64,000 nt of DNA from Pseudevernia furfuracea (Eukaryota > Ascomycota > Lecanoromycetes > Lecanorales > Parmeliaceae): the NCBI GenBank assembly GCA_022315425.1, contig JAIUPT010000040.1, positions 124,001-188,000 of the forward strand. Direction: 5' to 3'. Below the pieces are notes generated by a model. The model ran no database searches. It had not been told where the DNA came from and saw only the letters and a list, made by a program, of their open reading frames with translations. Every line of letters starts with the position of its first letter. The stretch's first letter is position 1. Position numbers and translations under genes: made by a program. Shown in pieces: positions 1 to 11,454 of the stretch.

Positions 1-3000
1 ACGGCAGTGGGGTGGTCCAGCGAAAAGACTTGTTAAAGGAATGCTCAGTTCCACGTTCTATGAGACCGAGACGCTTCAGGCAGCTATCAAATCGGTTTTA
101 GATGTGCGAAAGATGGAGGTTCAGGAAGATTTTAAGGAGAAAGACCCAATCTGTAAAACGTGAGAACGAGAACAGTCACTATGTAGTCCTAAGGCTAATC
201 AATGCAGCATGATTTGCGTGACTCGATCAAAGATATTCAAGCCTGACGTTCTCCGGAGTTACGAATCGGAACATTCAACGCAAACAAACTACAAATGCAC
301 AATTTGGGAAGCTGCGAGCGCCACGACAGCTGCCCCCATGTTTTTTGAGGTCGTGAAGTTCAAGGCTGATGAAGAAACCTGGTGTGACGGTGAATTACAT
401 CGTAACAATCCTATCAACGTAGCCCTTGCAGAGCGTGAACTCGAGACTAACTGAAAGAATAAGCCCATCGGTTATGTTCTCAGTCTTGGGACAGGCGCTC
501 CCCAGATCAAGGAGGTTTTCGATAATCTTGCAAAATTCGTTAAAGGCTTTATCGAAATTATGACCGACGCGAAGAAGATTGCCGATGAATTTGCTATGTC
601 CAAGGATGGTCGAGAGCTGGCTGACTCTTGGTGATACTTCCGCTTCAGTGTCGTTCAGGATATGGAGACTTTGCAGATGGACGAATTTCAAGAAATAGAG
701 CGCATGAAATCCCTGACGACTTATTATTTCAGCAAGGTTGTAAGCGGTAATGAAGTTGAACGATGTGCGAAATCTTTGTTATGACCAGATCAAAATTGTT
801 AATGTAGCATCATAGCGTAGCGACAGTCGCGATGTTGTTAAGTATAATTGCAGGGCAAGAGAAGATCAAAGACAAATCAGAGCTTTTACCGTCTCGTAAT
901 TGCCTTCACTTTGTCGACCGAGTAACGTACCATCGAAAGCTTCATCATTTCTTCGATTCCAGGATTCAGGGTTCACAGAGGTTCGTACTCCGGGGTCTAA
1001 GAGGTATAGGGTGAGTCAAATGGCTAGAATTTATCGTGAGAGGCTCTGACTGCTGTAAAGGAAGACTCAAATAGCGCTGAACTTCGCCCGGTCGATGCGA
1101 TCTAGATTCTCGGTCTTTTGGGTCCGAGCTGACAGTCTTGCAAATTTTCTCGATGACTTCTCCCAGATAATAAACCAGCTTGAGCCCTCAAATATCCACT
1201 TGAGCCCCTTTCAAGATCGTCCTCTTTTGGCTCGGAACGTCACTACTAGGCTGGAAAAGGACTCAAGTTCGTGGCTTCTTATACTGGATAATGCCGATAA
1301 TTACGACCTCTTTGTTAGAACAGCAGGGGTGGGAAATGCGATCAGCAATTATGTCCCGAAAGAAGGCCGAGTCCTCATCACCACACGAGACCCTCGATTC
1401 CAAGGTTCGGTAACCGCCGCCAAAGATGGTTTGCATGTCAAGCCAATGGATACAAGCGAGGCTAGGGATCTATTCATGAGATCAATTCCGCTTCACCTTG
1501 CCAGCCAAAGCTCCCCAGCCATGGTGAATGAGCTGTTGGATTTACTCGGCAACCTGCCGCTAGCTTTAGCTCAAGCTGCCGCCAATATTGCCGACCAGCA
1601 GCGTCCAGTGCAAAACTACATTGCTGCTTATCGCGAAAAGCGAAATAGACCGCTGCTGATGAAGGAACCTGCACTGGATTTAGAGACACAGGATACCAGA
1701 ACAAGTCGTCAATCTATACTAGCGACCTACGAAATCTCGTTCGAAGACCTTGAACGAGACCATCAATTGTCCGCTCGCTGTCTCAACTATTTTGGGTTTT
1801 TCCATTGGCAGAAAATACCGGAATCTTGTATTCGCGCTCTGCCGGGACTCAAAGAACTTGACGACGAGTCTTTCCGTAATACGATTAAACATCTCCTTCA
1901 TTTATCTATGATAGAAGAAATTCCAAGCCGTGACGGCAGCGAGTACTCTGTTCACCCTGTCATACATGAGAGGATATCGAATCGACTGTCTGGCGAAGAG
2001 AAGAGGTCATGCCTGAGCGACAGTATTACAGTGATGTTGTCCAAGTATCCTACGATCCACAGGAATAGTGCGCGCGAGGATTCTGTATCATGTCGATACT
2101 TGCAATCATACGCGTTGATTCAAGTCAAGCTCGCCACAGAAATTGATCTGAAGAGTGGCCAGCTAAGTTATCTAAATTCTCGTTGTGCCAAATTTCTGCG
2201 GCATTCTGGCATGACATTTGACAGTGTACATTTAGCTACACAAGCGGTCGCGATGGGACAAGCGGTTTGGGGCTTTCATAGTGAACAAACCATCGTCGCC
2301 TGTGTTGAAAGAATAGCCTGTCTAAATTCGGACGCTCAGTATCAAGAGGGATATGTTGTATAATGCGTCGAAATCTACTATGAAAAATTTAGAATCCGCC
2401 AAATTAGACAATGAAGTCATGGACGATAGTGATTACTTGGCCTTACGCGGACTTATACTGGCAGCCATGTCTCAAGCCTGCCAAGGCCTGCGTAAGTATG
2501 AGGAAGCGGAGGAGATCAGGAAGGATCTTTTAAGCAACGGCCCGTCAGATGATATTGGAATCAGTCTCAATGACCGATATGGTTTTGCGCTCGCTCTGTT
2601 CATGCACGGAAAGCTTCAGGAAGCTCAGAAAATGAACAACGAGTTGCTCACTTCGATGGATGAGCAACAGCGAACGGCACACCGGCGCACTTTCTTGAAT
2701 GTCTACGGCCTGAAAGCAAATATTTTGGTCATTATGCGACGAGGATCAGATACTGAGCCAGCCGTGGTTTTGGAAGATGGCAAGGAAAGAGCCATACTTC
2801 AAATTTTTCGAGATGTATTTTTCGAACACCTGGCTACATTCCCGATTACGGACGTGGGCGTTTGGACGACCTGCAACAATCTTTTAAATGAGCTGAGCCT
2901 AAAGGGGAAGACGCTAGAAGCGGCGAAAATCCTAGAGAGCATGTTAGCACAAGCCGTCGAGTCAAGATTGCGCTTAGAAGGTGGTACGTTGCTGGCATTC

Positions 3001-3579
3001 GGCAAGAGCTTGAACATTGGGCTGCGTGTGATAGATTCGCTTCACGGAACTGGAGATTCTCGCCAAAAGCCGCCGGGATTGACGATCGCACAGCTCTTCG
3101 CCCAGATGATAGAGCTGGCCGGCACTGCATCTAGGAGGCTCTGGCGTAGTTGTTTTCTACTATACCACTCTTCTATGATTTTTCTACTCCTCGGCGAATC
3201 GTCCAAGGCAGAGGAGTTACTTCGGGAAGCTTTGCAAAAGATCAGTCTGGAGGAGGATAGATCAGAGGAAGGGCTTTTTCACTGGCAGCTTATGTTGGCG
3301 ATTGCCCGACAGGGACATACAGACGATGCGAGGCGATATAAAGATACACACCTTGCCCTCATCGCCCCCGAGGAGTCTACATCCGGCGACTTAGATTGGG
3401 TTCTGCAGCTAGATAAGGAAGAAAAGGAACTTTACGATAAGGCGAAGGGCATAATCACAGCTCGAGAACGTAAGGTGCCAGACAGTTGGTGGACTAAGCA
3501 CAGAACAGCGCTGAACAGAGCTCAGTTTCGCTACGGTCTCCTGGTACCTGAGAGTGCTGAAGAGGATCCAGGTCCGTAG
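1..3579 (+). pseudogene. Patatin/NB-ARC/TPR-like NLR, 5' truncated by the window and disrupted
   Basis: The start lies outside the window. The first part is the C-terminal half of a patatin-like phospholipase domain (IWEAASATTAAPMFF, then NNPIN and GYVLSLGTG). The NB-ARC part has a Walker A (GLRGIGKT), a Walker B (LLILDN) and RVLITTRD; the rest is helical and TPR-like. Two introns fit in phase: 160-207 (joins ICKT to MICVTRS) and 1011-1060 (completes the P-loop). Such fungal STAND proteins sense non-self and trigger a response, here presumably lipid hydrolysis; that role is family knowledge. Damage seen: in-frame TGA at 452-454 and 632-634, the second just before the conserved YFRF segment; a frame change between about 2326 and 2361; and a TAG at 3577-3579 followed by coding-like sequence to about 3690. 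The patatin to NB-ARC junction (about 774-850) also needs an unresolved intron or is broken. A sequencing problem could explain one of these, hardly all. Confidence 0.8.
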
Positions 3580-3691
3580 GAAGATGTTTCGGATATAACA
3601 GGGACAGACAAAAAGCAAAAGCCAAAATCTCGAGGGTTGGGGGGTCTCATCTCCAGATTCCACAAGTCTTCTCTTTCGAGTCCACATGCTT

Positions 3692-5639
3692 GAATCTCGG
3701 AGAACGATGGCATCGGGTGTATGTGCCAATGCATTACCAATACCACTAAATACGCACGATGATGCCTGTGTCAGGCAAGAAACCACGGATCATATGGACG
3801 TTAAGCCATACGTCACGTTCCCTACAAGGCAGGTGCCCTGCACCGAATTTGGAAAGCCTAAGTCTCTTCAACGCTAGACAACAATGTCATCTCCAGCACT
3901 TCGCATTTTTCATGATGTCGTTCAATAGCAGCGTCGTGACTGCCGGCATCACTAGCGTATCGAAGCAATGTAGTGTCTCCAATGAGATATCTCTGCTCAG
4001 CATTGCGCTGTTCGTCCTTGGCTTTGGATCAGGTCAGTCTGCGTTGCCACTTTCTACTCCATGGCCAAACCGGCACCGAATCGCCACTCTGTCAGATTGG
4101 CAACAAGTCGGTACCAAATCATGGCACTGCCAAGTGTACCGACTCGGCACTAAGTCGCAGCACCAAAGTCAGAGTCTCTCGAGTTAAAGAGGCCAGCTTC
4201 GAAATTTCCTCGAAAACATGAGATTACTCCTAATCCGTGCATTCCAACTGCTTCCCGGACGACTCATCGTCTCCTTTGTGTTGCTGTACACATCCGTGCT
4301 AGATGGTCTGCTCTACCTACTATTCGTCGCCATGACCCTCACCTCCACCCGGCCAACTATTTCAATGAACCAACAGACCAGCCTAATTGAAATAGCCTGC
4401 GAAGGCCGCAGAAACGTCACCTCTGCCACCACAGCCTCATTTTCAACACCCTCAGCGCCGGCAATGATGCCGACGCTGCAAGCTCTCCGCCGGTCAAAGA
4501 AAGCACTCGCTCACCCTGTGTCGGAAACACGATGATAAATCACCAGCTGAATCGAGGTCGATGTTCGTAATGTTTTCCTACTGACTGGGGCCAATCGGCT
4601 CGTTCATGTTCACCCGAACTAGCCACCTGCGCGGCTCTCGTGAGCGGAACCGGCGACATGTAGAGAGCTGGCAGGATTTGAAACTAGTTTTTCGTGCAGT
4701 CCTCCTAGCAACTGCATCTCTATCCCTTCCATCCAGACAGACCCTCAGATCCTACCATCTTCGTCTGGTGGAAATGACTACTTTACTCATAAGTTCCTAT
4801 TAGTCGATTCATATTAATAGTGTCTAGCCGCGTTCAGTCTTGAGGCGAAAACTTTCTTCCGATCTGTCCGAGGCACGGCAACGGTGCGTTTTGAGTCAGA
4901 TTATGTATGCGAAGTTGCAGTGGGCGAGTTGTTTGTTGATTTTTATCGATGCTGGCTTAACCACGCCGCCAGGATTACGAAATTCTCTAGAGCTACAATA
5001 CAGCATGGATGATTCCGCAATTACTCTGACGGTGAGAAGTTCAAGCAATAAAGTTCCAAATACATGTACGCGCAGGAATGCATTCAGAAAATTGATTCAT
5101 CGTCTCTCTTATACAGACAAACACACAGCTCACAACATCGTCTCAGCCTCGAACCATCTAGCCCTTCACTATTTCCTCAATCAAGCATCGGCAACAGAAA
5201 CTCGCTCGCCTCACTATGCCCTACAATTTGGGCACGATACATACGACCACGTGTTTCCCTTGCAATTGTAACAATCCATCCACGGTGAGACTCTACCCGA
5301 TCCATTGCAGACTGTGCACCTCGCGTTGCTGTTGTTGAGTCTACCGCTTCTGCCGCAGCAATGGCACGGTCTAGGAGGCCCAAATGCGCTGTCCGTACTA
5401 TTGCAGCTGCTTCATTGCTGTCGGACCCAGCCTTAGTCGTGGCAGGTGGTGCGGAAAGACCATTTTCAGCTTGTAGATGGGGTGGATGTGTAGAGGGGGA
5501 GATTCTTCTATTCGTCTCGTGTCTCTATTCATCCCGTGTCTCTATTCGTCTCGTGCCGTTCCTTTAGGGTTTTGATTGGAAGAAGAAAAAGATCCTGCTG
5601 GAACTTTGGTTGACTCTGTGCTTGATAGTGACCGTGATG
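3692..5639. other. Gene-poor stretch, no supported gene
   Basis: Only short ORFs in conflicting frames occur here, with no recognisable domain and no consistent splice structure. Around 4070-4160 a short element of the form CGGCACCGAATCG / TCGGTACCAAATC / TCGGCACTAAGTC occurs three times, suggesting an old, degenerate short repeat. Nothing else is supported. Confidence 0.6.
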
Positions 5640-6170
5640 CAAGGTAACGCCTGAGCGTGAGGAAGAGGAGATTGAATAGGAGAAAACACAGTGTTCAAGA
5701 GTGGTGGATTTGAAAGTGAGTGGGATGAGAAATATAGTATCAATATGGAATTACGTATCGATGAAAAACGTATTGCAAGCCCACCTCTGAGCGTGAGGGG
5801 AAGATAGAATGGAACGAAAGAAAAAAAGCGAATATTTAATCTCGTTGTGTTGAGCAGCTTAATCTGACTTCTTATTGGACGAGAAGTGTGTTGAAGAGCA
5901 ATGCTTAAGCGTGAGAAGAAGAAGGAGAAGAAGAAGAAGAGGAGGAAGAGGAAGAAGAAGAAGAGGAGGAAGAAGAAGAAGAAGAAGAAGAAGAAGAAGA
6001 AGAAGAAGAAGAAGAAGAAGAAGAAGAAGAAGAAGAAGAAGGGATGAAAGAAAACACGGACTTCAAGAGTGACAGTCTCGAAACTTGTTGTGTTGAGAAC
6101 TTCGATCTGTTTTTGTGTTGGAAGAAGACAGGATGAAAGAGAACACGGAACTCAACAGGGGCTGTAATGC
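5640..6170. repeat. Degenerate tandem repeat block containing a (GAA)n tract
   Basis: A unit of roughly 130-250 bp recurs. Each copy contains GCGTGAG, then an A/G-rich part, then a GAAAACAC or GAGAACACGG element with TTCAAGAGTG nearby, and a TTGTTGTGTTGAG element (compare about 5650-5715, 5785-5860, 5905-6110, 6120-6160). One copy has expanded into an almost pure GAA/GAG trinucleotide tract at about 5914-6041. Long ORFs across it (poly-Arg on +, poly-Ser on -) are artefacts of the repeat. Confidence 0.75.
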
Positions 6171-6431
6171 CAAGCATTCTCAAACAAGCTAGCGTTTCCG
6201 AGTAGGCCTTGGCATCAAGGGTTCTCTGTTCCACACTTCTCATCCTCTTTCCTGCATCTGCTCCGTATCTGTGATAAGTCCCTTTCTTCTCCGTACCTCG
6301 GACCTCTTTCTCGAAAATACTGGCCAGCCACAATGTTCTAGGTCCTCATTCTCTTGTCTGTCTTCACATCATAGGCGGATTAGATGAATTTACAATCGTT
6401 CAGTCCACGAACACATCGTCTAGGACTCAAG

Positions 6432-6960
6432 TCACCTTTCTCGACAACCGCCCCCGAGTCCAGATTCTCTCACCAGGACAAAAGGAATCGGTATTAAGAA
6501 CGTCGCGAACAATCCAAAGACGCTTATTGCCCAAGCGGTTCCAAATTTATGATAAATCGGCTCATTCGCAGCGATGGAGCTAGCGTCATAGAGATTGAAA
6601 GTGTCGACGAGGTAACTCAAGGCGCTCTGGAAGATGGTAGAGACTCCCTACCCGATGTGCACTACCGATGAACGAGGCGATCCAGCCCTCCTTCGCGGCC
6701 GTCCAGCCAAAGATAAACAATCCTGCGGCGAAAAAGAAGGAGCCGAACATCATGGACAGCAATTTTGCCTCTGGTATTACTTTTGGACGGGGGTTGTTAG
6801 CAAAATCGTAGCCATAGACAATCTCTGACGTTATAGGTACGCACCTTATCCCTTGTTTTCGCATAGATTTAACATCTCGTAAATCTCCGGACGCACTTTC
6901 CAGCTTAGGAATATCGTGTACTGGCTGAATGAGAAGCGCCTAGTAGTATTCGGGCCGAAA
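6432..6960 (-). pseudogene. MFS transporter relic, C-terminal part only
   Basis: On the minus strand two frames carry the end of a fungal drug/polyamine-type major facilitator: LLSMMFGSFFFAAGLFIFGW, then FIGSA, and in another frame YLVDTFNLYDASSIAAN followed by FGLFATFLIPIPFVLV. These are typical last transmembrane helices of the DHA1-type family. An intron with GTGCGT donor and GCTAAC branch site is visible near 6770-6833. The frame changes just after FIGSA without a splice site. The stretch that normally lies between SSIAAN and EPIYHKFG in the family (about 15 residues, from memory of the family) is missing. The N-terminal two thirds of a transporter are absent; upstream sequence is AT-rich. 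A dead fragment. Confidence 0.75.
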
Positions 6961-7560
6961 GTGTTCGCAACTGTCGTGATATTAAAGTCGTCGACGTAAG
7001 TATTAGCAACGGCGGGGTCGACTTCTTACAAGTCTTATTTTAATACGACATCAAAGCCGTAGTCGCGATTATCGTAGTTTTCTTTATCGCATTTAGAGCG
7101 TTATTCGTCGCGCATTAAGTTATAAAGTATCGATCGTCGGCTAAGAACGCTTTCACGTCACAAAAATTGTGAAGCGAGAAAGCGAAGAGTTCATAGAGTA
7201 AGAAGCTATCGATGATCTCGTCGTCGATGCTAAGTGAAATAAGAACTTATATTCGAGGGTCTTAGTATGGCGAGGGAAGTTTTGACAGAGCTGATAACGA
7301 TATGAAGTTGTTATTATAAGGCCCGGGTATTATAGTGACGCAGAATATTCATTCAGAGAAGATAAATTCGTCTAGCCCGTTAAGAAATCGAAGAAAATGA
7401 AGCTAAAGATGAGTACAGACACATCGCCAGCTACCTATGAGACCTTCGGCCGAATCTTTTGCGTGAATAACAAGTGTCGTGACTTTTTGTTCGATGAGAA
7501 ACACTTTATGTACAAACTAGAAATATGACTCACGACCATTACCTCGGCGCCAGCTAGAAA
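6961..7560. other. AT-rich block with RIP-like dinucleotide bias
   Basis: No gene is readable. In 7021-7140 I counted by hand 14 TpA, 5 CpA and no TpG, while CpG remains frequent. This is the pattern left by repeat-induced point mutation, which converts CpA to TpA on either strand. The block lies beside the MFS relic, so both may belong to one decayed duplicated segment. Confidence 0.55.
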
Positions 7561-8792
7561 TTATTTTTGAACTTGAATCTTCCCGCAGTGGGCTTCGCAC
7601 TGCTTCATCTTGTAGCAATGGGTGTTTCCCCCGAGAGCGACTTAGCCTTAGCTCTCCGAGTCAAATTAACAAGCAAAGGGAGAAACATCATCCCATACCC
7701 ACCCAAGACCCCGCTCCCGAATCATCAGCAACCGATCTCGCGCTTTCCCGCTCCCACTGTCTCTCAAAATCTTCTCCTCCTCCCCAGCCAATCCTCCCAC
7801 CAGCGTCCCCACTGCGACCCCATCCGACCCATCCCCGCCTCAAGCGCAACTTAGTCCCACCGTTCCCGAAGTACCGTCCGCAGCGACGAAGGATCCTATA
7901 ATGCCAACACGGCTTCTTCGCCAAGAGCCCATCCTAGTGCCTCACCGGCCTCGCTCCTCCTCGTAGAAGCCGGATTCGTATCGCAGAGTGGGACAGATGA
8001 ATAGGCGAGTGCTGATTATTGATTTATCCATCTCACCATAGCAGTGGCAAAGGTGATTTCGAGGGCTACAACATGAGTGTTTGAAGAAGAAAAAGGGGTG
8101 CCCGTCAGTCCGAGAGTAGAGTCAAGGTGCCGGAAACAATGACTTGTACTGGCCCAGAATGGTAATCGTAGTCTCCAAATCGCTAAATAGTGTCTATCTA
8201 GCACAATCAATGGAAGAAGCGAGAAGAGTCATTCCGTAGAATATGCCGTGGCGTATCATACAAGCCGTTCCGAATTGTGAGAGGAACCGCTGACTTTCCG
8301 GGGAGGGGACTGAAGATCCTGATGAATCGAATTACAATATCTCCTTCGAGTACCAGAAGACAACAAACAATTACACTCTAAATCAAGATGACCAGGTTAT
8401 GGCCAAGAAGGAAGACGGTGGTTTATCTTCTATATCCGACTTCTTCGGGTATCATGGCAAAGTAGAACCCATCAGCCTCCTCTTGAAAGCATGCAAACAT
8501 CACCACAGCATGTCTACGATCTAGGTCGCTAAGGATCGCACGCCAAGGCCCATCGTTGGCGTTCCTCAAGATGTACTACGTAAAAAAGAGCGTTCATGAA
8601 CCGGGCAGCGAAACATGGCTAATTTATAACCTTCGGCCGCTTGCTCTCCGTAAGAGTCAGTCTCCATCTCCTATTCTTGAAAATCGGCAGCTCGGTGATC
8701 GTACGAAAAGCAATTCCCAAACCTCCTCAACACCCCTGACCGATTTGGAATCCCGCCTCAAAGATCACGCCGTCTCCAACGCAAACCGCCAT
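7561..8792. other. Gene-poor stretch with an orphan coding-like segment
   Basis: No complete gene is supported. From about 8313 to 8525 one plus-strand frame is open for roughly 70 codons up to a TAG and reads like protein (it contains SISDFFGYHGKVEPISLLL and CKHHHS), but it has no start codon or recognisable domain. It may be a terminal exon or a fragment of a lost gene. The rest shows only short conflicting ORFs. Confidence 0.4.
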
Positions 8793-9986
8793 TCACAAAA
8801 TACCCTTTACAATCACAAAAATATTGCCCAGGACACCTGCAAAACAGACACCATAAGCCGCAGATTCATTCATTAATCTCACTCCATCCCCACAGAAGCC
8901 AAAAAGAAAAAGGAAAAAATCACCCTGTCCCGTACTAATCCCCACCATTCCCCTCCTCACACACATGGCCGCGACCGCCCCGGCCCCGGCCCACATTTCG
9001 AACCAGCTCGCCGAATCGAGTGGGCCCCTCGTATTGACCACCACGGCGCACGAGCCCAGACCCATTGACGGAGACGCCAGCCAAGACTGCGGCAGGCCCG
9101 CCTCAACCCCCGGTTGCTCCTCCGGACCAAACACCTCCACGTTTTGGCTCGCAAACATGTTGTTCCTCAGCTCGGCGCAGGCATCATCGGCCGGCACGAG
9201 GCCGCTCGGCACCGAGCAGTGGACGCGCGGCGCGAACGAGAGGACCGAGACGATGAGATTGGTTCTCTGCCCTACAAGGATTCGGCCCCCCCCAAAAAAA
9301 GAGCCCGGCTGTCAATAAACGAAGCGCAATGCGAAACGTGGAATCGGGGGTGGGGAGGGAGGGGGCATGGGTCATCGTACCCAAATTCTTGAGACTTCCG
9401 CCCACGGAATCCGGTCTCACGCACTGCTCGAGCACCTCATACGCAGCTTGGGCAACGAGGTACCACGACGCGATATCCGAGACGGCGATGCCGGATCGTG
9501 AGCTCACGTTGATGGCGCATGATCCGTCGGCTATGCACGTAGCCAGTCCCTGCCGCATCAGCACCTATCGTGCGCTTGCGACGGGAAACGAGATGGGCAT
9601 GAGGTTCGTTTGCTGGCATCGGACTTACAACTGTAGACCCTCCACGGCAGATTTATGGCCCATCGGCCCTGTGTGCGAGGGCCCCATGTAATCTCGGATA
9701 CCAAGTGCGGTATCTGGTCGTAGGCATCGTGGCAGCTGACGTAGTTCAGATCGGATCCGTGTTGACTCGGATCGCATTGTAATATCAGATGCGAGAGGTT
9801 GGAGGAGGACGCTAGTCGTCCATCATCAGCTAGCGACACATTGGCCGATAAGTGTGAAGTGTTCTGTGAGCCTGCAGACTGCGGGACAAGAGGCTGTACG
9901 GCGTCCAATATGAGAGATACGACCCCAGTGATAAAAAGGAGTAGAACAGAAAGTGAGATGGGACGCTCAAAGAAGAGGGGTATCAT
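8793..9986 (-). CDS. Four-exon secreted or membrane-anchored protein of unknown function
   Basis: Exons read by phase: 9986-9629, 9530-9381, 9271-8936, 8836-8793, giving 295 residues. Introns of 98, 109 and 99 nt start GTAAGT, GTACGA and GTACGG and end TAG, TAG and CAG. ATG at 9984-9986 is chosen because a hydrophobic signal or anchor segment follows at once (LSVLLLFITGVVSLIL); an in-frame start 22 codons upstream is possible. The mature part has pairs typical of a widespread fungal extracellular family: SCHDA, then LPWRVYSSDGSCAINV, a GGSLKNLG segment, FAPRVHC, and a final AVAAMCVRRG with GNIFV near the end. Several cysteines and N-glycosylation sites fit secretion. I recognise the family pattern but know no function. 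Low-complexity A/T and G tracts lie inside the introns. Confidence 0.75.
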
Positions 9987-10625
9987 GTTGAAAGTATCTG
10001 AACGCGTAGCGAAGAAGGGTCTGCAGGGTTTTTCTCGAACATTGAGATGCAATTCTGTTTGGTTAACAATCCTGGATACACAAAGGCGTATGAATGTATC
10101 AATGGACGCGTAGACGCTCTGTCGTTGCGAGAAGACTTGCTCTCTTATATCGGATGCGCCAAAAATGTTTTGCCGCGTCGCTAATAGGATGAGTGCCTTT
10201 TATAGTGCAGTACTATTGTTCACAGGCTTCGATTCAAGAGGGCTGACACCTAAGATGACTTTATTGAGATCTAGGGACGTCTTTATTCACAGGTCTCTCA
10301 AGATACTGACTTTTGGCAGCCTTGGTTCGACGTTGAAGTGAGACCAGACACCAAATCAGCAATAAGCCGCGAGTGGCTAGCGACAACCTCAAAGCTGGTT
10401 GATAAAGCTTTAGCTTCGCAAGATCAAATGCAGAAGCCAATAGCAAAACTAGACAGAAAGCTTTTTGACACCCAGCTTACAAAAACATACGGCAAGAGAA
10501 AGTACCACACCAGCGAGAACGAACAACCCTAAAACCACATGTTGATATGTCGGATTTCCTCGCGCAGGAGTTTCTATCGATTTCCTGCATGTCAGATATA
10601 CTGGCTAATTGACATAGTGACGAGG
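9987..10625. other. Intergenic, upstream region of the secreted-protein gene
   Basis: Nothing gene-like is supported. The region next to 9987 must hold the minus-strand promoter. Small ORFs in both directions show no domain or splice logic. Confidence 0.5.
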
Positions 10626-10904
10626 TCAATCCCAGAAGTTGCCCGCCTCAAGGAACGCAAAATCCAGATTGCCAACATCAAAATTTATTGACTGATCTTC
10701 CTTTGAAATCTCCACGAACTGCAAAGGTGACATATCTTTCAGGTCTGAGGGCGTACCCACCTGCTCAAAGAACTCCGTGCCCTCGTACCAGCTCTTGATG
10801 CGCTCAGCCTGGGCCTTGAACACCGAGAAAGAGTCTGGATGTCCATCATCGGGTACGTTCGCACATGCACGGCCAAGACATAAAAAGCTAACGTTGAGGT
10901 TCAC
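10626..10904 (-). pseudogene. Orphan C-terminal-like fragment, possibly from a Zn2Cys6 transcription factor
   Basis: An open frame of about 92 codons without an ATG at its beginning ends at a stop at 10626. It reads like a natural protein tail: SFLCLGRACANV, then a charged helix and an acidic/aromatic end with SINFDVGNLDFAFLEAGNFW. Acidic-aromatic ends of this kind are common in fungal zinc-cluster transcription factors, but nothing diagnostic (no Cys6 cluster) is present. No upstream exon could be joined with a good splice site, so this is either a fragment or the last exon of an unrecognised gene. Confidence 0.3.
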
Positions 10905-11347
10905 GCGATACCGTTAGGACCCTCATAGCTAGTTAGGGATTCGACACATCTCTCTACAATAAGCAAGTAACAAGTGAGCGCTTATAGCCCCAGGCACGCC
11001 TTTATTGCTAATAAGAGAAAAGTGGTGCTGATTGAAGAGGGAAATTACGTAAGGTACGTGTGATTCATACAAGAATCTAGAATTAAATAGCTATGAAAGG
11101 TAGAAAGACAAATAAAAATATATAGATGAAGGAGCGAGATATTTGCGAAGAAGAAAAAAAAATCAATTTTTTTTTGATGGTCCTTGGTTTTGTCGGAGTG
11201 TCAGCCGTCGTCCGCCGTAGTCGGACCTCCAATGCCAAGAAACGAAATGGATTTTGAATACGCTAATTTAGGACTTTACGTGCGTCAGGTGCTTTTTATC
11301 ATCACGAATTGACGTTCTACTCATTTGTTGAAAGATCAATTCTTTCG

Positions 11348-11454
11348 AATTTATACCCCGAGCATCTACGCTTTATTAATTTATATCCCAGAGGGGGATA
11401 AAAAAGGGTATGGGGTATAAAAATGTAAGGATTCGGGTTTTTGGGGTATAAATT
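11348..11454. repeat. Short inverted repeat around GGGGTATAAATT
   Basis: AATTTATACCCC at 11348-11359 is the exact reverse complement of GGGGTATAAATT at 11443-11454, with a third partial copy (GGGGTATAAAAAT) starting at about 11412. The size and AT-rich interior resemble a tiny non-autonomous element or a stem-loop; no target-site duplication is evident. Confidence 0.4.

Noticed and set aside
3409..5300. Numerous 60-140 codon ORFs
   Set aside because: Conflicting frames on both strands, no domain, no splice logic; not enough support for genes.
5875..6333. Poly-Arg (+) and poly-Ser (-) ORFs
   Set aside because: Both are produced by the GAA trinucleotide tract; flanks have no protein character.
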